Assembly: GCF_000710035.2 (NCBI RefSeq) | Contig: NZ_JMJJ01000017.1 | Coordinates: forward strand, 186,001-250,000 | Length of the DNA: 64,000 nucleotides | Direction: 5' to 3' | Source: Pantoea ananatis LMG 2665 | GTDB lineage: Bacteria; Pseudomonadota; Gammaproteobacteria; Enterobacterales; Enterobacteriaceae | Part shown: piece by piece, positions 7,704-16,033 of the stretch | Position numbering within the stretch: the first letter of the stretch is position 1 | Layout: every line of letters starts with the position of its first letter | Made by a program: the position numbers and the translations under genes | The notes under the pieces: generated by a model | Seen by the model: the letters and a program-made list of their open reading frames with translations, nothing else | What the model was told of the DNA's origin: nothing | The model's database searches: none

Positions 7704-8462
7704 ATGTTTTATGACTTTAGCGGACAGTCACGTTTTTTACTGGGTACTGCAGGTTATCCCTCGCCGGATATTCTGCAACAGGCCGTTGGCGCATCCGGCG
7801 CCGAGATTATTACGGTGAGTCTGCGTCGTGAAGGAAGCCAGGGCGGAGCCTTTCGCGATCTCCTGAAAACCTTAAATAAACGCGTTTTACCCAATACCGC
7901 AGGCTGCCACACGGTGAAAGAAGCCGTGACGACTGCGCATATGGCGCGGGAATTGTTTGCCACGTCCTGGATCAAGCTTGAGGTGATCGGTCATGCCGAT
8001 ACCTTACAGCCCGATCCCTTTGCCCTCGTCGAAGCAGCACGTATTTTGTGTGCAGAGGGTTTCCACGTTTTCCCTTACACCACAGAAGATCTGATTGTGG
8101 GCGAGAAACTGCTGGACGCGGGCTGTGAAGTGCTGATGCCGTGGGGGGCGCCTATCGGCTCAGGCCAGGGATTACGCAATATCGAGGGATTACGCACGAT
8201 GCGTGCCTGGTTTAAGGACGTTCCACTGATTATTGATGCCGGGATCGGTGCGCCGAGCCAGGCGGCTCAGGCGATGGAATTGGGGTTTGATGCTGTGCTG
8301 TTGAATACCGCCGTGGCGAAATCCAGCGATCCGGTTCGCATGGCTGGCGCATTTGCGCGCGCCATTGAAGCGGGATATCAGGCACGTCAGGCTGGCATGA
8401 TGGAGCGTCGCGACATGGCTGCCGCCTCTACGCCCGTTTTCGGCCTGGCGCAATTTCGCTAA
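7704..8462 (+). CDS. thiG: Thiazole synthase ThiG
   Basis: A 252-residue TIM-barrel enzyme that condenses 1-deoxy-xylulose 5-phosphate, dehydroglycine and ThiS thiocarboxylate. The Schiff-base lysine lies in SWIKLEVIG (about residues 91-99). The phosphate-binding part is seen in MPWGAPIGSGQGL and IDAGIGAPSQAA, and AVLLNTAVAKS is conserved near the end. AGGGAGG precedes the start at 7691-7697. Complete and of normal length. Confidence 0.95.
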   Translation: MFYDFSGQSRFLLGTAGYPSPDILQQAVGASGAEIITVSLRREGSQGGAFRDLLKTLNKRVLPNTAGCHTVKEAVTTAHMARELFATSWIKLEVIGHADTLQPDPFALVEAARILCAEGFHVFPYTTEDLIVGEKLLDAGCEVLMPWGAPIGSGQGLRNIEGLRTMRAWFKDVPLIIDAGIGAPSQAAQAMELGFDAVLLNTAVAKSSDPVRMAGAFARAIEAGYQARQAGMMERRDMAAASTPVFGLAQFR

Positions 8463-8471
8463 GGAGCAGAT

Positions 8472-9434
8472 ATGGCACGTTATCAACGACAGACAATGCT
8501 GCCAGAAGTGGGCGAGCAGGGGCAGCAGGCTTTGTCCGCTGCCCGCGTCTTAGTGGTTGGCGCGGGTGGACTGGCTTCCACGTTATTACCGCTCCTGGCG
8601 GGCGCTGGCATCGGTTATATCCGGCTCTATGACGACGACGTCGTGGCGCTGCATAACCTGCATCGTCAGACGCTATTTACGACTGCCGATATTGGCGAGC
8701 CAAAGGTGTTTTGCGCCCAACGTGCGCTGGCACAGCGTAATACTGATACGGTGGTTGAAGCACATCCCGTAGCGTTACAGGCAAGTCGTATTGAAGAAGC
8801 ACTGGTGGATATTGATTTGGTTATCGACGCTGCGGATAACTTCGCGGTGACTTATCTGCTTTCCGACAGCTGCTTTGCCCGTAACCTACCGCTGGTTTGC
8901 GCTTCGGTGCTGGGGCGACAGGGTTATGCAGGCAGTTTTTGCGGCGGCGCGCCCAGCTATCGCGCACTGTTCCCACAATTACCCAAAGCCTCAGGTAACT
9001 GTAACACCGCAGGCGTGCTGGGCCCGGCGGTTGCCACCCTTGGCGCCTTACAGGCGCAGATGGCGCTCAGCATTCTGTTGCACCTGTCGCCCTCACCACT
9101 GGGCTGCATGATCAACTGTGATTTTGTCTCATGGCAACTGCGTCAGTTCCGGTTCGATAATGCGCCTGAGCCCAAAAAGGCCGGCATCCCGTTTATCGAT
9201 CCTGCTTTGCTGACCCCCGATGACTGTGTGGTGGATCTACGGGGGACAGAGGAAGCACCTGTCAGTGTCAGCCAGTATGCACAGCGGATATTGCCACAGC
9301 ACATTGCCGGCTGGCAGCCGCCCGCGGATAAACGCATTGTTCTGGTCTGTGCCAGCGGCATGCGTGCTGCTCAGGTCGCGTTGGCCCTGGAGGCACGTGG
9401 CTGCCAGCGGCTGGCGATTATTGCAGATCGGTAA
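8472..9434 (+). CDS. thiF: ThiF-type adenylyltransferase with C-terminal rhodanese-like domain
   Basis: Activates the ThiS C-terminus as acyl-adenylate. Residues about 1-240 are the E1-like domain: nucleotide loop VLVVGAGGLAS, metal region AADNFAV, and the catalytic cysteine in GNCNTAGVLGP (residue about 178). Residues about 245-320 look like a rhodanese fold (VVDLRGTEEAP, then CASGMRAAQVAL with the loop cysteine), so sulfur transfer may be built in. Oddity: the CxxC zinc pair of MoeB/ThiF is missing; the equivalent segment reads APSYRALFP rather than CYRC, and the second pair is absent too. It ends the operon. Confidence 0.9.
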   Translation: MARYQRQTMLPEVGEQGQQALSAARVLVVGAGGLASTLLPLLAGAGIGYIRLYDDDVVALHNLHRQTLFTTADIGEPKVFCAQRALAQRNTDTVVEAHPVALQASRIEEALVDIDLVIDAADNFAVTYLLSDSCFARNLPLVCASVLGRQGYAGSFCGGAPSYRALFPQLPKASGNCNTAGVLGPAVATLGALQAQMALSILLHLSPSPLGCMINCDFVSWQLRQFRFDNAPEPKKAGIPFIDPALLTPDDCVVDLRGTEEAPVSVSQYAQRILPQHIAGWQPPADKRIVLVCASGMRAAQVALALEARGCQRLAIIADR

Positions 9435-9447
9435 TACAGGCGGCTGA

Positions 9448-9916
9448 TCACGTCTGGGCATCGCGGTTGGCCTGATAAATATCGGGCCGGGTGATTGTCC
9501 AGGCATAGTCGGGTTTGTTTACCGGCTGGTAGCCAAATTTTTGATATAACCAGGGCGCGGTTGAGGTGAAGAGCAACAGCCGGCGCAATGTGTTAACCAC
9601 GGGATGTGACTGACAGCATTCGATCAGCCATCCGCCCAGTCCTTTGCCCCTGGCATTCTTCAAGTACATAGACATCGCACAGGTACGCAAAGGTCGCGTA
9701 ATCAGTAATGAATCGCGCAAAGCCAATCTGCTGCTGCTGATGAAAAAGCCCAAAATTCAGGCTGTTTTCAATTGACCGCGCGACCGTGGCGTAATCAATT
9801 CCCGCTGCCCAACTTGAACGGGTGAGGTAACGGTGTATTGCCCCGATATCCATCTGCGACTTATCCGTCGTAACGGCATACTCGCCGTTATGCCAGTGCT
9901 GAACAGGTGCCATCAT
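9448..9916 (-). pseudogene. GNAT family N-acetyltransferase, frameshifted
   Basis: Two overlapping minus-strand frames together make one GNAT protein of about 155 residues. The first frame (start at 9916) gives the N-terminal half up to CDVYVLEE. The second gives the acetyl-CoA-binding part (ARGKGLGGWLIECC) and the C-terminal FTSTAPWLYQKFGYQPV. Deleting the single A at 9655 (T on the coding strand) joins them into YVLEEARGKGLGG, which fits the family. Both halves look undamaged otherwise, so this is a recent mutation or a sequencing error. Confidence 0.8.
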
Positions 9917-9965
9917 TTTTCCCGTATTCCTTGTTTAAGTATGAGAGTCGGTGGCGAAAGACCTG

Positions 9966-10568
9966 TCAGGCGATAAGAGTGCGTACGACAATGCCGATAA
10001 GCAGTAATCCACCACCGATATTGACGTAGCGTTTCAGCGCGACAGGATTGATTTTTTGCGCCGAGAAGACCAGCGCCTGGCTGAAGAGCGCTAACCACAG
10101 GCTCATCACGACAATGTGCACTGTTGCCAGCGTCAGAAAGGCATCAATACCGGCCCTGTCGCCAACAAACTGTGAAACCACCGTCAGGTAAAACAGGATA
10201 GCTTTGGGGTTAGCGACATTAGCCAGCCACGCACCTTTAACGGTAATTGCGCTACCCGTTGTCTTCAGCACGAATGCCGTGGTCCTGACGCCAGTGATAA
10301 ATAAAAGGCCGCCCAGCCAGAACAGGTAAAGTACGCCAGCTATTTTTAACAGGGCAAACAGCGCGGGGGACGCAACCAGCGCTGTCGACAGGCCCAGACC
10401 GATCAGCAAAGCATGCGTATAAATACCCAGCGCGGTACCAAGCAGCGTTTTCACCAGCCCCCTGCGGCCAGCCGTAAGCGCGCTGTTCATCGCCAGCGTG
10501 AAACTCGCGCCGGGAGAAAGGGCAATCGGTAGAAGCGCAGGCAGAAACCCTGTCAGGTTAATCTCCAT
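9966..10568 (-). CDS. LysE/RhtB family amino acid exporter
   Basis: A 200-residue membrane protein with six hydrophobic segments and the LysE-family marks: PIALSPGASFTLAMNSAL near the N-terminus (usually PGP) and GAWLANVANPKAILFYLTVV in the middle. Such proteins export lysine, homoserine, threonine or small neutral amino acids; the substrate is not predictable. It sits between the broken GNAT gene and a VOC gene, all on the minus strand. Confidence 0.9.
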   Translation of the reverse strand: MEINLTGFLPALLPIALSPGASFTLAMNSALTAGRRGLVKTLLGTALGIYTHALLIGLGLSTALVASPALFALLKIAGVLYLFWLGGLLFITGVRTTAFVLKTTGSAITVKGAWLANVANPKAILFYLTVVSQFVGDRAGIDAFLTLATVHIVVMSLWLALFSQALVFSAQKINPVALKRYVNIGGGLLLIGIVVRTLIA

Positions 10569-10621
10569 CCGCCACCGGCTTGTGGGAGCGCTTCAAGGCG
10601 CACACCAAATTCGTTAAAAAA

Positions 10622-10996
10622 TTATGCCGGATTATAAAAAGCACACAGCTTATTGCCGGTTGGATCCCGCAGATAGGCGACGCATCTTCCATCCGTTTCT
10701 CTGACATGAGGCGGTGTTTCAGCCGAAGAGCCGCCGTTTTCGAGACCTTTTTGATACCAGTTGAAAACGTCTTCAGAGGAGGCCATGGTAAAGCCAATGG
10801 TACCCCCGTTGGCAAAGGTCGCGGGCTGGCCATTAATGGGCTGAGTGATAATAAAACGCTGGTGATTTTTAACGTAAAAAGGGCGACCCAGGGCATCAAT
10901 GCCCTGATCTTCGCAACGGATCACAGCAAAAACAGCATCGTAGAATTTTTTAGCTTGCTCAATATTATCCGTACCAACAACCATATGGCTAAACAT
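10622..10996 (-). CDS. VOC family protein (glyoxalase/bleomycin-resistance fold)
   Basis: A 124-residue single-domain VOC protein starting MFSHMVVGTDNIEQAKKFYD and ending AYLRDPTGNKLCAFYN, both typical of the family. The start is ATG 10996, preceded by AAGGAG; a longer reading from 11074 has no such site and crosses into the divergent gene. Function (lyase, dioxygenase or resistance protein) cannot be assigned. Its promoter is shared with the divergent NTF2-like gene across 66 bp. Confidence 0.85.
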   Translation of the reverse strand: MFSHMVVGTDNIEQAKKFYDAVFAVIRCEDQGIDALGRPFYVKNHQRFIITQPINGQPATFANGGTIGFTMASSEDVFNWYQKGLENGGSSAETPPHVRETDGRCVAYLRDPTGNKLCAFYNPA

Positions 10997-11062
10997 ACAT
11001 AACTCCTTTTTAACATTGATGGCGATATACTTAGCACACCCGCTATGTGTGAGGAAGAGCTG

Positions 11063-11476
11063 ATGAATGACCATCCCGTTTTAGAGGTTGTCAGGTTATG
11101 CGACCGGGCGATATCAGCCGGTAATTATGATGCCCTGATGAAACACTATGCTGCCGATGCCAGCCTGGTTGTGAAGCCCGGAATGACCGTTACGGGTCGC
11201 GTAGCCATTCGTCGCGCCTTTGAAGCGATTGCAAATTATTTTCAGCATCAGCTGGTGGTAGAGCAGGGCAGGATGGAGGTCATTGAGGGCGCAGGCACCG
11301 CGCTGGTGATTATGGAAACTGTGCTGCGCTATCCCGATGGGCAGGGACAGTCCGTAGAAAGCACCCGCCGGGCCACCTATGTATTTCGCCTGGAAAGCGA
11401 TAACCAGTGGCGCTGCACCGTGGATAACTCCTATGGCACTTCGCTACTGGATCCTGTACTGAGTGAGCAGGGCTGA
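11063..11476 (+). CDS. NTF2-like / SnoaL-family small protein
   Basis: A 137-residue protein with the cone-shaped NTF2-like pattern: helix VLEVVRLCDRAISAGNYDALMKHY, strand DASLVVKPGMTVTGRVAIRR, and late strands ending WRCTVDNSYGTSLL. Related proteins are ketosteroid-isomerase-like or DUF4440 proteins of unknown substrate. The start is ATG 11063 with GAGGAAG at 11051-11057; an upstream ATG at 11045 has no site. Confidence 0.8.
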   Translation: MNDHPVLEVVRLCDRAISAGNYDALMKHYAADASLVVKPGMTVTGRVAIRRAFEAIANYFQHQLVVEQGRMEVIEGAGTALVIMETVLRYPDGQGQSVESTRRATYVFRLESDNQWRCTVDNSYGTSLLDPVLSEQG

Positions 11477-11501
11477 TTTTGGTATGCACTGCGTGATTTA
11501 G

Positions 11502-11534
11502 GCCGTTAATCCGGATAGCGTGCGGATTAACGGC
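11502..11534. terminator. Strong hairpin between convergent genes
   Basis: A 12-bp perfect inverted repeat (gccgttaatccg / cggattaacggc) with a 9-base loop lies in the 62 bases between the NTF2-like gene and the convergent ASCH gene. T-runs are weak, but position and strength suggest a shared bidirectional terminator. Confidence 0.7.
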
Positions 11535-11538
11535 TGAT

Positions 11539-11952
11539 TCAAATGACTTCAACAAGTTGAAAGGTCTCAAATATCAGTTCCATTTCAGTGCTAAATCCAC
11601 CGTTACGCTGAAAAAAGCGTTGATGTTCACGCTGCCAGTACTCAAGGCTCAGGTCACCTTCGCCTTCCATCATGGCCATCTCCGGCGTAACGCGATCGAA
11701 GCGTGTCACAAACAGCCCCGTCGTCCTGATGACGCAAACCGGATTATCCGCGCCGTTTAAGATGATGCTATAGCCGCCGGGTTGCGGTTTCACGTCATCT
11801 TCATACCAGCCTTGCAGAGAACTGCAGGTGGCGATTTTTTTGCCGGTAAGGACCAACGTGGCCAGTTCATTGGCCAGATCGGGTGAATCGCCAAACGACC
11901 AGGCCAGCGCGTCAGGGTATTTCGTTTTAATCTGTTCAAGCGTCATCGTCAT
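11539..11952 (-). CDS. ASCH domain-containing protein
   Basis: A 137-residue protein. The ASCH (PUA-like, RNA-binding) fold is recognised from FGDSPDLANELATLVLTGKK, then YSIILNGADNPVCVIRTT and the late EGEGDLSLEYWQREHQRFF, a pattern typical of the family. The start is ATG 11952, with AAAGGA upstream; the longer frame to 12030 has no site. No partner gene is apparent. Role is unknown, but RNA or nucleoside-related functions are proposed for the family. Confidence 0.8.
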   Translation of the reverse strand: MTMTLEQIKTKYPDALAWSFGDSPDLANELATLVLTGKKIATCSSLQGWYEDDVKPQPGGYSIILNGADNPVCVIRTTGLFVTRFDRVTPEMAMMEGEGDLSLEYWQREHQRFFQRNGGFSTEMELIFETFQLVEVI

Positions 11953-12005
11953 ATTAAGTCCTTTTACAGCAGGGCCTGAATGGCTGCTTTTGGGCAGCAA
12001 GTCTG

Positions 12006-12557
12006 TCAGGCCAGAATACGTTTTGCCCACTCATCAACCGTATCGCCACTGCCGATATCGGGCTGCACCAGGCCATTAATCATAAAGGTGGGTGAAACAT
12101 GAATACCGTTCTGGCGGGCATATTTACAGTGCCATTTGATCAGGTTTTGCAAATCAGGCCGGTCAAATGCCGCATAAGCATCGACGCCGCTGTACTCTCT
12201 GAGTCTGGCGAGAAGCTGATTAGGCGTAACGTCTCGGTTTGGACCACGACAATGGTCTGCAAACTCAAAGGCTTCCCGATGATCGGCAACGGCCTGTAGA
12301 ACCGCTTTAGCCGCCGCTTTACTTTCTACCGATGCCGCGAGGATGTAGCGCACGATTACGCCAGAGTACATGTGCCAGGGCTGCGACTGAAGATGAATTT
12401 TGAGTGTCATTTTATCTTCACCAACCTGCTCTAACAGCGCATCGAATTTGTTAAACGCGCGTACAGAGAAAGGGCAGGTGGGTTCGATAAAAACCTCAAA
12501 CACCTGTGGACCTTGTCCCCAGACAAGAGGTTCAGCCTGTAGCTTGTCATTGTTCAT
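12006..12557 (-). CDS. DsbA-like thioredoxin-fold protein, single-cysteine CPFS motif
   Basis: A 183-residue DsbA-family protein with no signal peptide, so probably cytoplasmic. The active-site position reads EPTCPFSVRAFNKF, i.e. CPFS in place of CxxC, so it cannot form the normal disulfide. The cis-Pro segment is HVSPTFMINGLVQPD. Start ATG 12557 has GGGAG upstream. Single-cysteine members may act as glutathione-dependent or substrate-binding proteins; actual role unknown. Confidence 0.8.
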   Translation of the reverse strand: MNNDKLQAEPLVWGQGPQVFEVFIEPTCPFSVRAFNKFDALLEQVGEDKMTLKIHLQSQPWHMYSGVIVRYILAASVESKAAAKAVLQAVADHREAFEFADHCRGPNRDVTPNQLLARLREYSGVDAYAAFDRPDLQNLIKWHCKYARQNGIHVSPTFMINGLVQPDIGSGDTVDEWAKRILA

Positions 12558-12911
12558 AGCAACTCCCGTTACGATGGTTAAAATCTGCTTCACTGACTGT
12601 GACAAACTTACGCTTATTCTGCCAGGTGATCCTGCCAGCAGCCGTGAATGCAGACTGATAAGGATTAGTCTTATTTCTCATCTTTCATACCAAACCGAAC
12701 TAAAATTATCCCTTCAGCGGTTCCGCTTGTCGTGCAACCTGTTTAAAATTTCAAGATTGTTAAATCATGATATTAAACACTATTTTGTCAAGCTAAGGCA
12801 CAAAGCGGCAAGTTCATCTGAGATAAAAACCGCTAGAGTACCGGATTCATCAACCTGCAAACCGGGTGTACTGGCGTTATATTGCCTGACCCAGTCATTA
12901 AGGATTTTCGA
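12558..12911. other. Intergenic region with divergent promoters
   Basis: About 350 bases between the minus-strand DsbA-like gene and the plus-strand flavin-reductase gene. It becomes AT-rich near 12660-12800. The reading frames crossing it show no recognisable protein features, and I found no clear regulatory site. Confidence 0.4.
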
Positions 12912-13496
12912 ATGTCGCACTTTCGTCCTGTCGCGCTGGAACACGCAAGCCGTTTGCTGAACCACGGACCGACTATATTAATAACCAGTCGGGATAGTCA
13001 GTCACAGCGTCGCAACATCATGGCCGCAGCCTGGTCCGTTCCCGTCGAATTTTCGCCGCCGCGGGTAGCGATTATTGTGGATAAATCGACCTGGTCACGT
13101 GAGCTGATTGAAGCCAGTGGTGCATTTGGTATTTGTGTCCCTGCCGCGCAATTTGTCGATCTGGCTTATGCCGTTGGCAGCACGACCGGGCGCGACCAGG
13201 ATAAATTTGCGGCTTTTGATATTCAGGCCAGCGAGAGTCAACACTTCGGTGTGCCTCTGTTGGAGGAGAGCTGTGTAGCGTGGATGGAATGCCGTCTGTT
13301 ACCTGAAACCGAAGCGCAGCAGGCGTACGACACGCTGTTTGGTGAAGTGGTCACCGCTGCGGCAGACAATCGGGTTTTTTACGATGGTCGCTGGCATTTC
13401 GATGACAGCAACTCAGCGCTACACACTTTACATCATCTTGGCGGCGGTCAGTTCGTGACAGTTGCAAATACGCTGACCGCCAAAACAACGCGTTAA
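12912..13496 (+). CDS. Flavin reductase-like (FMN-binding split barrel) family protein
   Basis: A 194-residue protein with the flavin-reductase-like fold: ILITSRDSQSQRRNIMAAAW near the N-terminus, PPRVAIIVDKSTWSRELIEA, and a central GAFGICVPA. Such proteins bind FMN and either reduce it or use it in reductive reactions. The start is ATG 12912 with AAGGAT upstream. It lies 12 bases before ahr and is probably co-transcribed with it; a flavin enzyme paired with an aldehyde reductase suggests aldehyde or quinone detoxification, but that is an inference. Confidence 0.85.
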   Translation: MSHFRPVALEHASRLLNHGPTILITSRDSQSQRRNIMAAAWSVPVEFSPPRVAIIVDKSTWSRELIEASGAFGICVPAAQFVDLAYAVGSTTGRDQDKFAAFDIQASESQHFGVPLLEESCVAWMECRLLPETEAQQAYDTLFGEVVTAAADNRVFYDGRWHFDDSNSALHTLHHLGGGQFVTVANTLTAKTTR

Positions 13497-13508
13497 ATGA
13501 GGTACAGA

Positions 13509-14525
13509 ATGACAATTAAGAGTTACGCAGCCATGCAGGCGGGACAAGCACTGGAGCGTTACGACTATGATCCCGGCCCGTTAGACGCTGAAGATGTAGA
13601 AGTTGAAGTTGAATACTGCGGCGTATGCCACTCAGATCTGTCGATGATCGATAACGAATGGGGAATTTCCGCGTATCCCGTTGTTGCCGGCCATGAAGTG
13701 ATTGGACGCGTGGCTGCGCTTGGCGAAAGTGCCAAAACGAAAGGCCTGAAAGTGGGACAGCGCGTGGGCATCGGCTGGACAGCCAAGAGCTGCCAGCATT
13801 GCGATCCCTGCATCAGCGGCGATCACGTCAACTGCGCCAATGGCACCACAACCACGATTGGCAACAATGGGGGCTTTGCTGACAAACTGCGCGCCAACTG
13901 GCAGTGGGTTATCCCATTACCTGAAAAGCTGGATGCGGCCACGGCCGGCCCTCTGCTGTGTGGTGGGATTACCGTCTTTAAACCCTTACTTATGCATAAC
14001 ATTACCGCGATGAGCCGCGTCGGCGTGATCGGTATTGGTGGTCTGGGCCACATCGCCATAAAGATTCTGCACGCGATGGGCGCAGAAGTGACGGCGTTCA
14101 GTTCTTCGGCCAATAAGAAGCAGGCTATTCTGGACATGGGCGCCGATCATGTGGTGAACAGCCGCGATCCGGAAGCTTTAAAAAGCCTGGCGGGCCAGTT
14201 TGACCTGATTATCAGCACGGTCGCCGTCGATCTCGACTGGCAACCCTACTTTGCGGCCCTGGCGCCTCGCGGTAAGTTCCATACCGTGGGTGCCGTACTG
14301 AAGCCGTTTGACGTGCCGGCTTTCAGCCTGATTTTAGGCGACCGCGCCGTGACGGGTTCTTCAACCGGTTCACCTGCGCAGCTGCGTTCACTGCTGAAGC
14401 TGGCTGGCCGTACAGATATTGCGCCGACAGTGGAGTACTTCCCGATGTCGAAAATCAACGATGCACTGGACCATGTTCGTGCAGGTAAAGCCAACTACCG
14501 TGTGGTTCTGAAAGCCGACTTCTGA
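13509..14525 (+). CDS. ahr: NADPH-dependent aldehyde reductase Ahr (YjgB-like zinc alcohol dehydrogenase)
   Basis: A 338-residue medium-chain dehydrogenase that closely resembles E. coli YjgB/Ahr along its whole length (for example CGVCHSDLSMIDNEWG and SKINDALDHVRAGKANYRVV). Catalytic zinc ligands are in CGVCHS and GHEVIG; structural zinc cysteines are in SCQHCDPCISGDHVNC. The NADPH loop is GIGGLGHIAI. It reduces a broad range of aldehydes to alcohols in the cytoplasm. The start is ATG 13509 after GAGG; the ATG at 13497 overlaps the previous stop and has no site. Confidence 0.92.
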   Translation: MTIKSYAAMQAGQALERYDYDPGPLDAEDVEVEVEYCGVCHSDLSMIDNEWGISAYPVVAGHEVIGRVAALGESAKTKGLKVGQRVGIGWTAKSCQHCDPCISGDHVNCANGTTTTIGNNGGFADKLRANWQWVIPLPEKLDAATAGPLLCGGITVFKPLLMHNITAMSRVGVIGIGGLGHIAIKILHAMGAEVTAFSSSANKKQAILDMGADHVVNSRDPEALKSLAGQFDLIISTVAVDLDWQPYFAALAPRGKFHTVGAVLKPFDVPAFSLILGDRAVTGSSTGSPAQLRSLLKLAGRTDIAPTVEYFPMSKINDALDHVRAGKANYRVVLKADF

Positions 14526-14530
14526 TCCCT

Positions 14531-14556
14531 GGCGCGCCTTTCTGGCGCGCCTTTTT
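14531..14556 (+). terminator. Intrinsic terminator after ahr
   Basis: Two copies of the self-complementary 8-mer ggcgcgcc (14531-14538 and 14544-14551) pair into an 8-bp stem with a 5-base loop and are followed by TTTTT. This cleanly separates ahr from crtZ. Confidence 0.85.
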
Positions 14557-14637
14557 CCCTTCCCGCCGCCAGATCGGCTAATCTCTGTTAAAATTGAATC
14601 CTTAAGCCTGCTGCCAGACGTCTCTACCGGAGAAATT

Positions 14638-15165
14638 ATGTTGTGGATTTGGAATGCCCTGATCGTTTTCGTTACCGTGATTGGCATGGAAGTGGTTGCT
14701 GCACTGGCACACAAATACATCATGCACGGCTGGGGTTGGGGATGGCATCTTTCACATCATGAACCGCGTAAAGGTGCGTTTGAAGTTAACGATCTTTATG
14801 CCGTGGTTTTTGCTGCATTATCGATCCTGCTGATTTATCTGGGCAGTACAGGAATGTGGCCGCTCCAGTGGATTGGCGCAGGTATGACGGCGTATGGATT
14901 ACTCTATTTTATGGTGCACGACGGGCTGGTGCATCAACGTTGGCCATTCCGCTATATTCCACGCAAGGGCTACCTCAAACGGTTGTATATGGCGCACCGT
15001 ATGCATCACGCCGTCAGGGGCAAAGAAGGTTGTGTTTCTTTTGGCTTCCTCTATGCGCCGCCCCTGTCAAAACTTCAGGCGACGCTCCGGGAAAGACATG
15101 GCGCTAGAGCGGGCGCTGCCAGAGATGCGCAGGGCGGGGAGGATGAGCCCGCATCCGGGAAGTAA
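14638..15165 (+). CDS. crtZ: Beta-carotene 3-hydroxylase CrtZ
   Basis: A 175-residue membrane diiron hydroxylase converting beta-carotene to zeaxanthin via cryptoxanthin. The histidine clusters of the fatty-acid-hydroxylase superfamily are all present: HKYIMHG, HLSHHEP, HDGLVHQRWP and HRMHH. Hydrophobic segments lie at residues about 4-22 and 52-95. The protein agrees with the known P. ananatis enzyme from memory. GGAGA precedes ATG 14638. It is convergent with crtB and overlaps it by 62 bases. Confidence 0.97.
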   Translation: MLWIWNALIVFVTVIGMEVVAALAHKYIMHGWGWGWHLSHHEPRKGAFEVNDLYAVVFAALSILLIYLGSTGMWPLQWIGAGMTAYGLLYFMVHDGLVHQRWPFRYIPRKGYLKRLYMAHRMHHAVRGKEGCVSFGFLYAPPLSKLQATLRERHGARAGAARDAQGGEDEPASGK

Positions 15166-16033
15166 GGGCCTGACCAGAGGCGGCCAGCAGCAGCGTTAAT
15201 TTTTCGGGCGTGGTCGTTGACTGCCGCTGATCCCAGGCTTGCTGACCGGCCTGTTCAACTTTGACACCTATTTTCCGGTAAACCTGCTTCGCCGTAGCGA
15301 TTGCCCAGGCCGAACGCAGGGGCAACCCAGCCAGGCCCGCTGTGGCAGACAAATAGTAAGGTTCTGCTTCCTGCACCAAACGACGGGCGATACGGCTCAG
15401 CGCCTGACGGTTTTCAGGTGCCGCATAATTCTCTTTGTTCAGACCTTCATGCTCCAGCCAGCTTGCCGGCAGATAACAGCGGCCCGCATGCGCATCGTCC
15501 ACAATATCGCGAGCAATATTGGTCAACTGAAATGCCAGCCCAAGGTCACAGGCGCGGTCCAGCGTGGCGTTATCCCGTACGCCCATGATTTGCGCCATCA
15601 TCAAGCCGACTACGCCTGCAACGTGATAGCAATAGCGCAGCGTATCGTCCAGTTGGCTGTATTGCGCTTCGCGTACATCCATGGCGAAGCCTTCCAGATG
15701 ATCAAACGCGTAAGCCGGGGCGATATCATGAGCCATAGCCACTTCCTGAAAAGCCGCAAACGCCGGTTCGTGCATCTGCGATCCTGCATAGGCTTGGCGC
15801 GTTTTCATCTCAAGTTGCATCAGACGTTGTTCGGGCGTTTGTAAGGCTGGCTGCCGGGCCTGGAAGCCCAGCGTCTGATCGTCAATAACATCGTCACAAT
15901 GGCGGCACCAGGCGTAGAGCATCAGTACGCTGCGCCGGGTTTTTGCATCAAATAACTTTGAGGCTGTCGCAAAACTTTTCGAGCCAACTGCCATCGTTTC
16001 GACCGCATGATTGAGTAACGACGGATTATTCAA
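15104..16033 (-). CDS. crtB: Phytoene synthase CrtB
   Basis: A 309-residue squalene/phytoene-synthase-family enzyme that joins two geranylgeranyl diphosphates into phytoene. The two Mg-diphosphate-binding motifs are visible: YAWCRHCDDVIDDQ (residues about 41-54) and LTNIARDIVDDAHAGRCYLP (about 172-191). Its start overlaps the crtI stop (ATGA type, 16030-16033). The 3' end reads antisense to the last 62 bases of crtZ. Confidence 0.97.
   Translation of the reverse strand: MNNPSLLNHAVETMAVGSKSFATASKLFDAKTRRSVLMLYAWCRHCDDVIDDQTLGFQARQPALQTPEQRLMQLEMKTRQAYAGSQMHEPAFAAFQEVAMAHDIAPAYAFDHLEGFAMDVREAQYSQLDDTLRYCYHVAGVVGLMMAQIMGVRDNATLDRACDLGLAFQLTNIARDIVDDAHAGRCYLPASWLEHEGLNKENYAAPENRQALSRIARRLVQEAEPYYLSATAGLAGLPLRSAWAIATAKQVYRKIGVKVEQAGQQAWDQRQSTTTPEKLTLLLAASGQALTSRMRAHPPRPAHLWQRPL

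Noticed and set aside
12400..12960. Long plus-strand frame across the DsbA-like gene and the following gap
   Set aside because: Antisense to a well-supported gene, no ribosome site and no protein-like pattern; it only spans an open stretch.
14531..14551. Paired ggcgcgcc sites considered as recombination or cloning scars
   Set aside because: They form a simple intrinsic terminator at the end of ahr with a T-run; nothing else suggests a scar.
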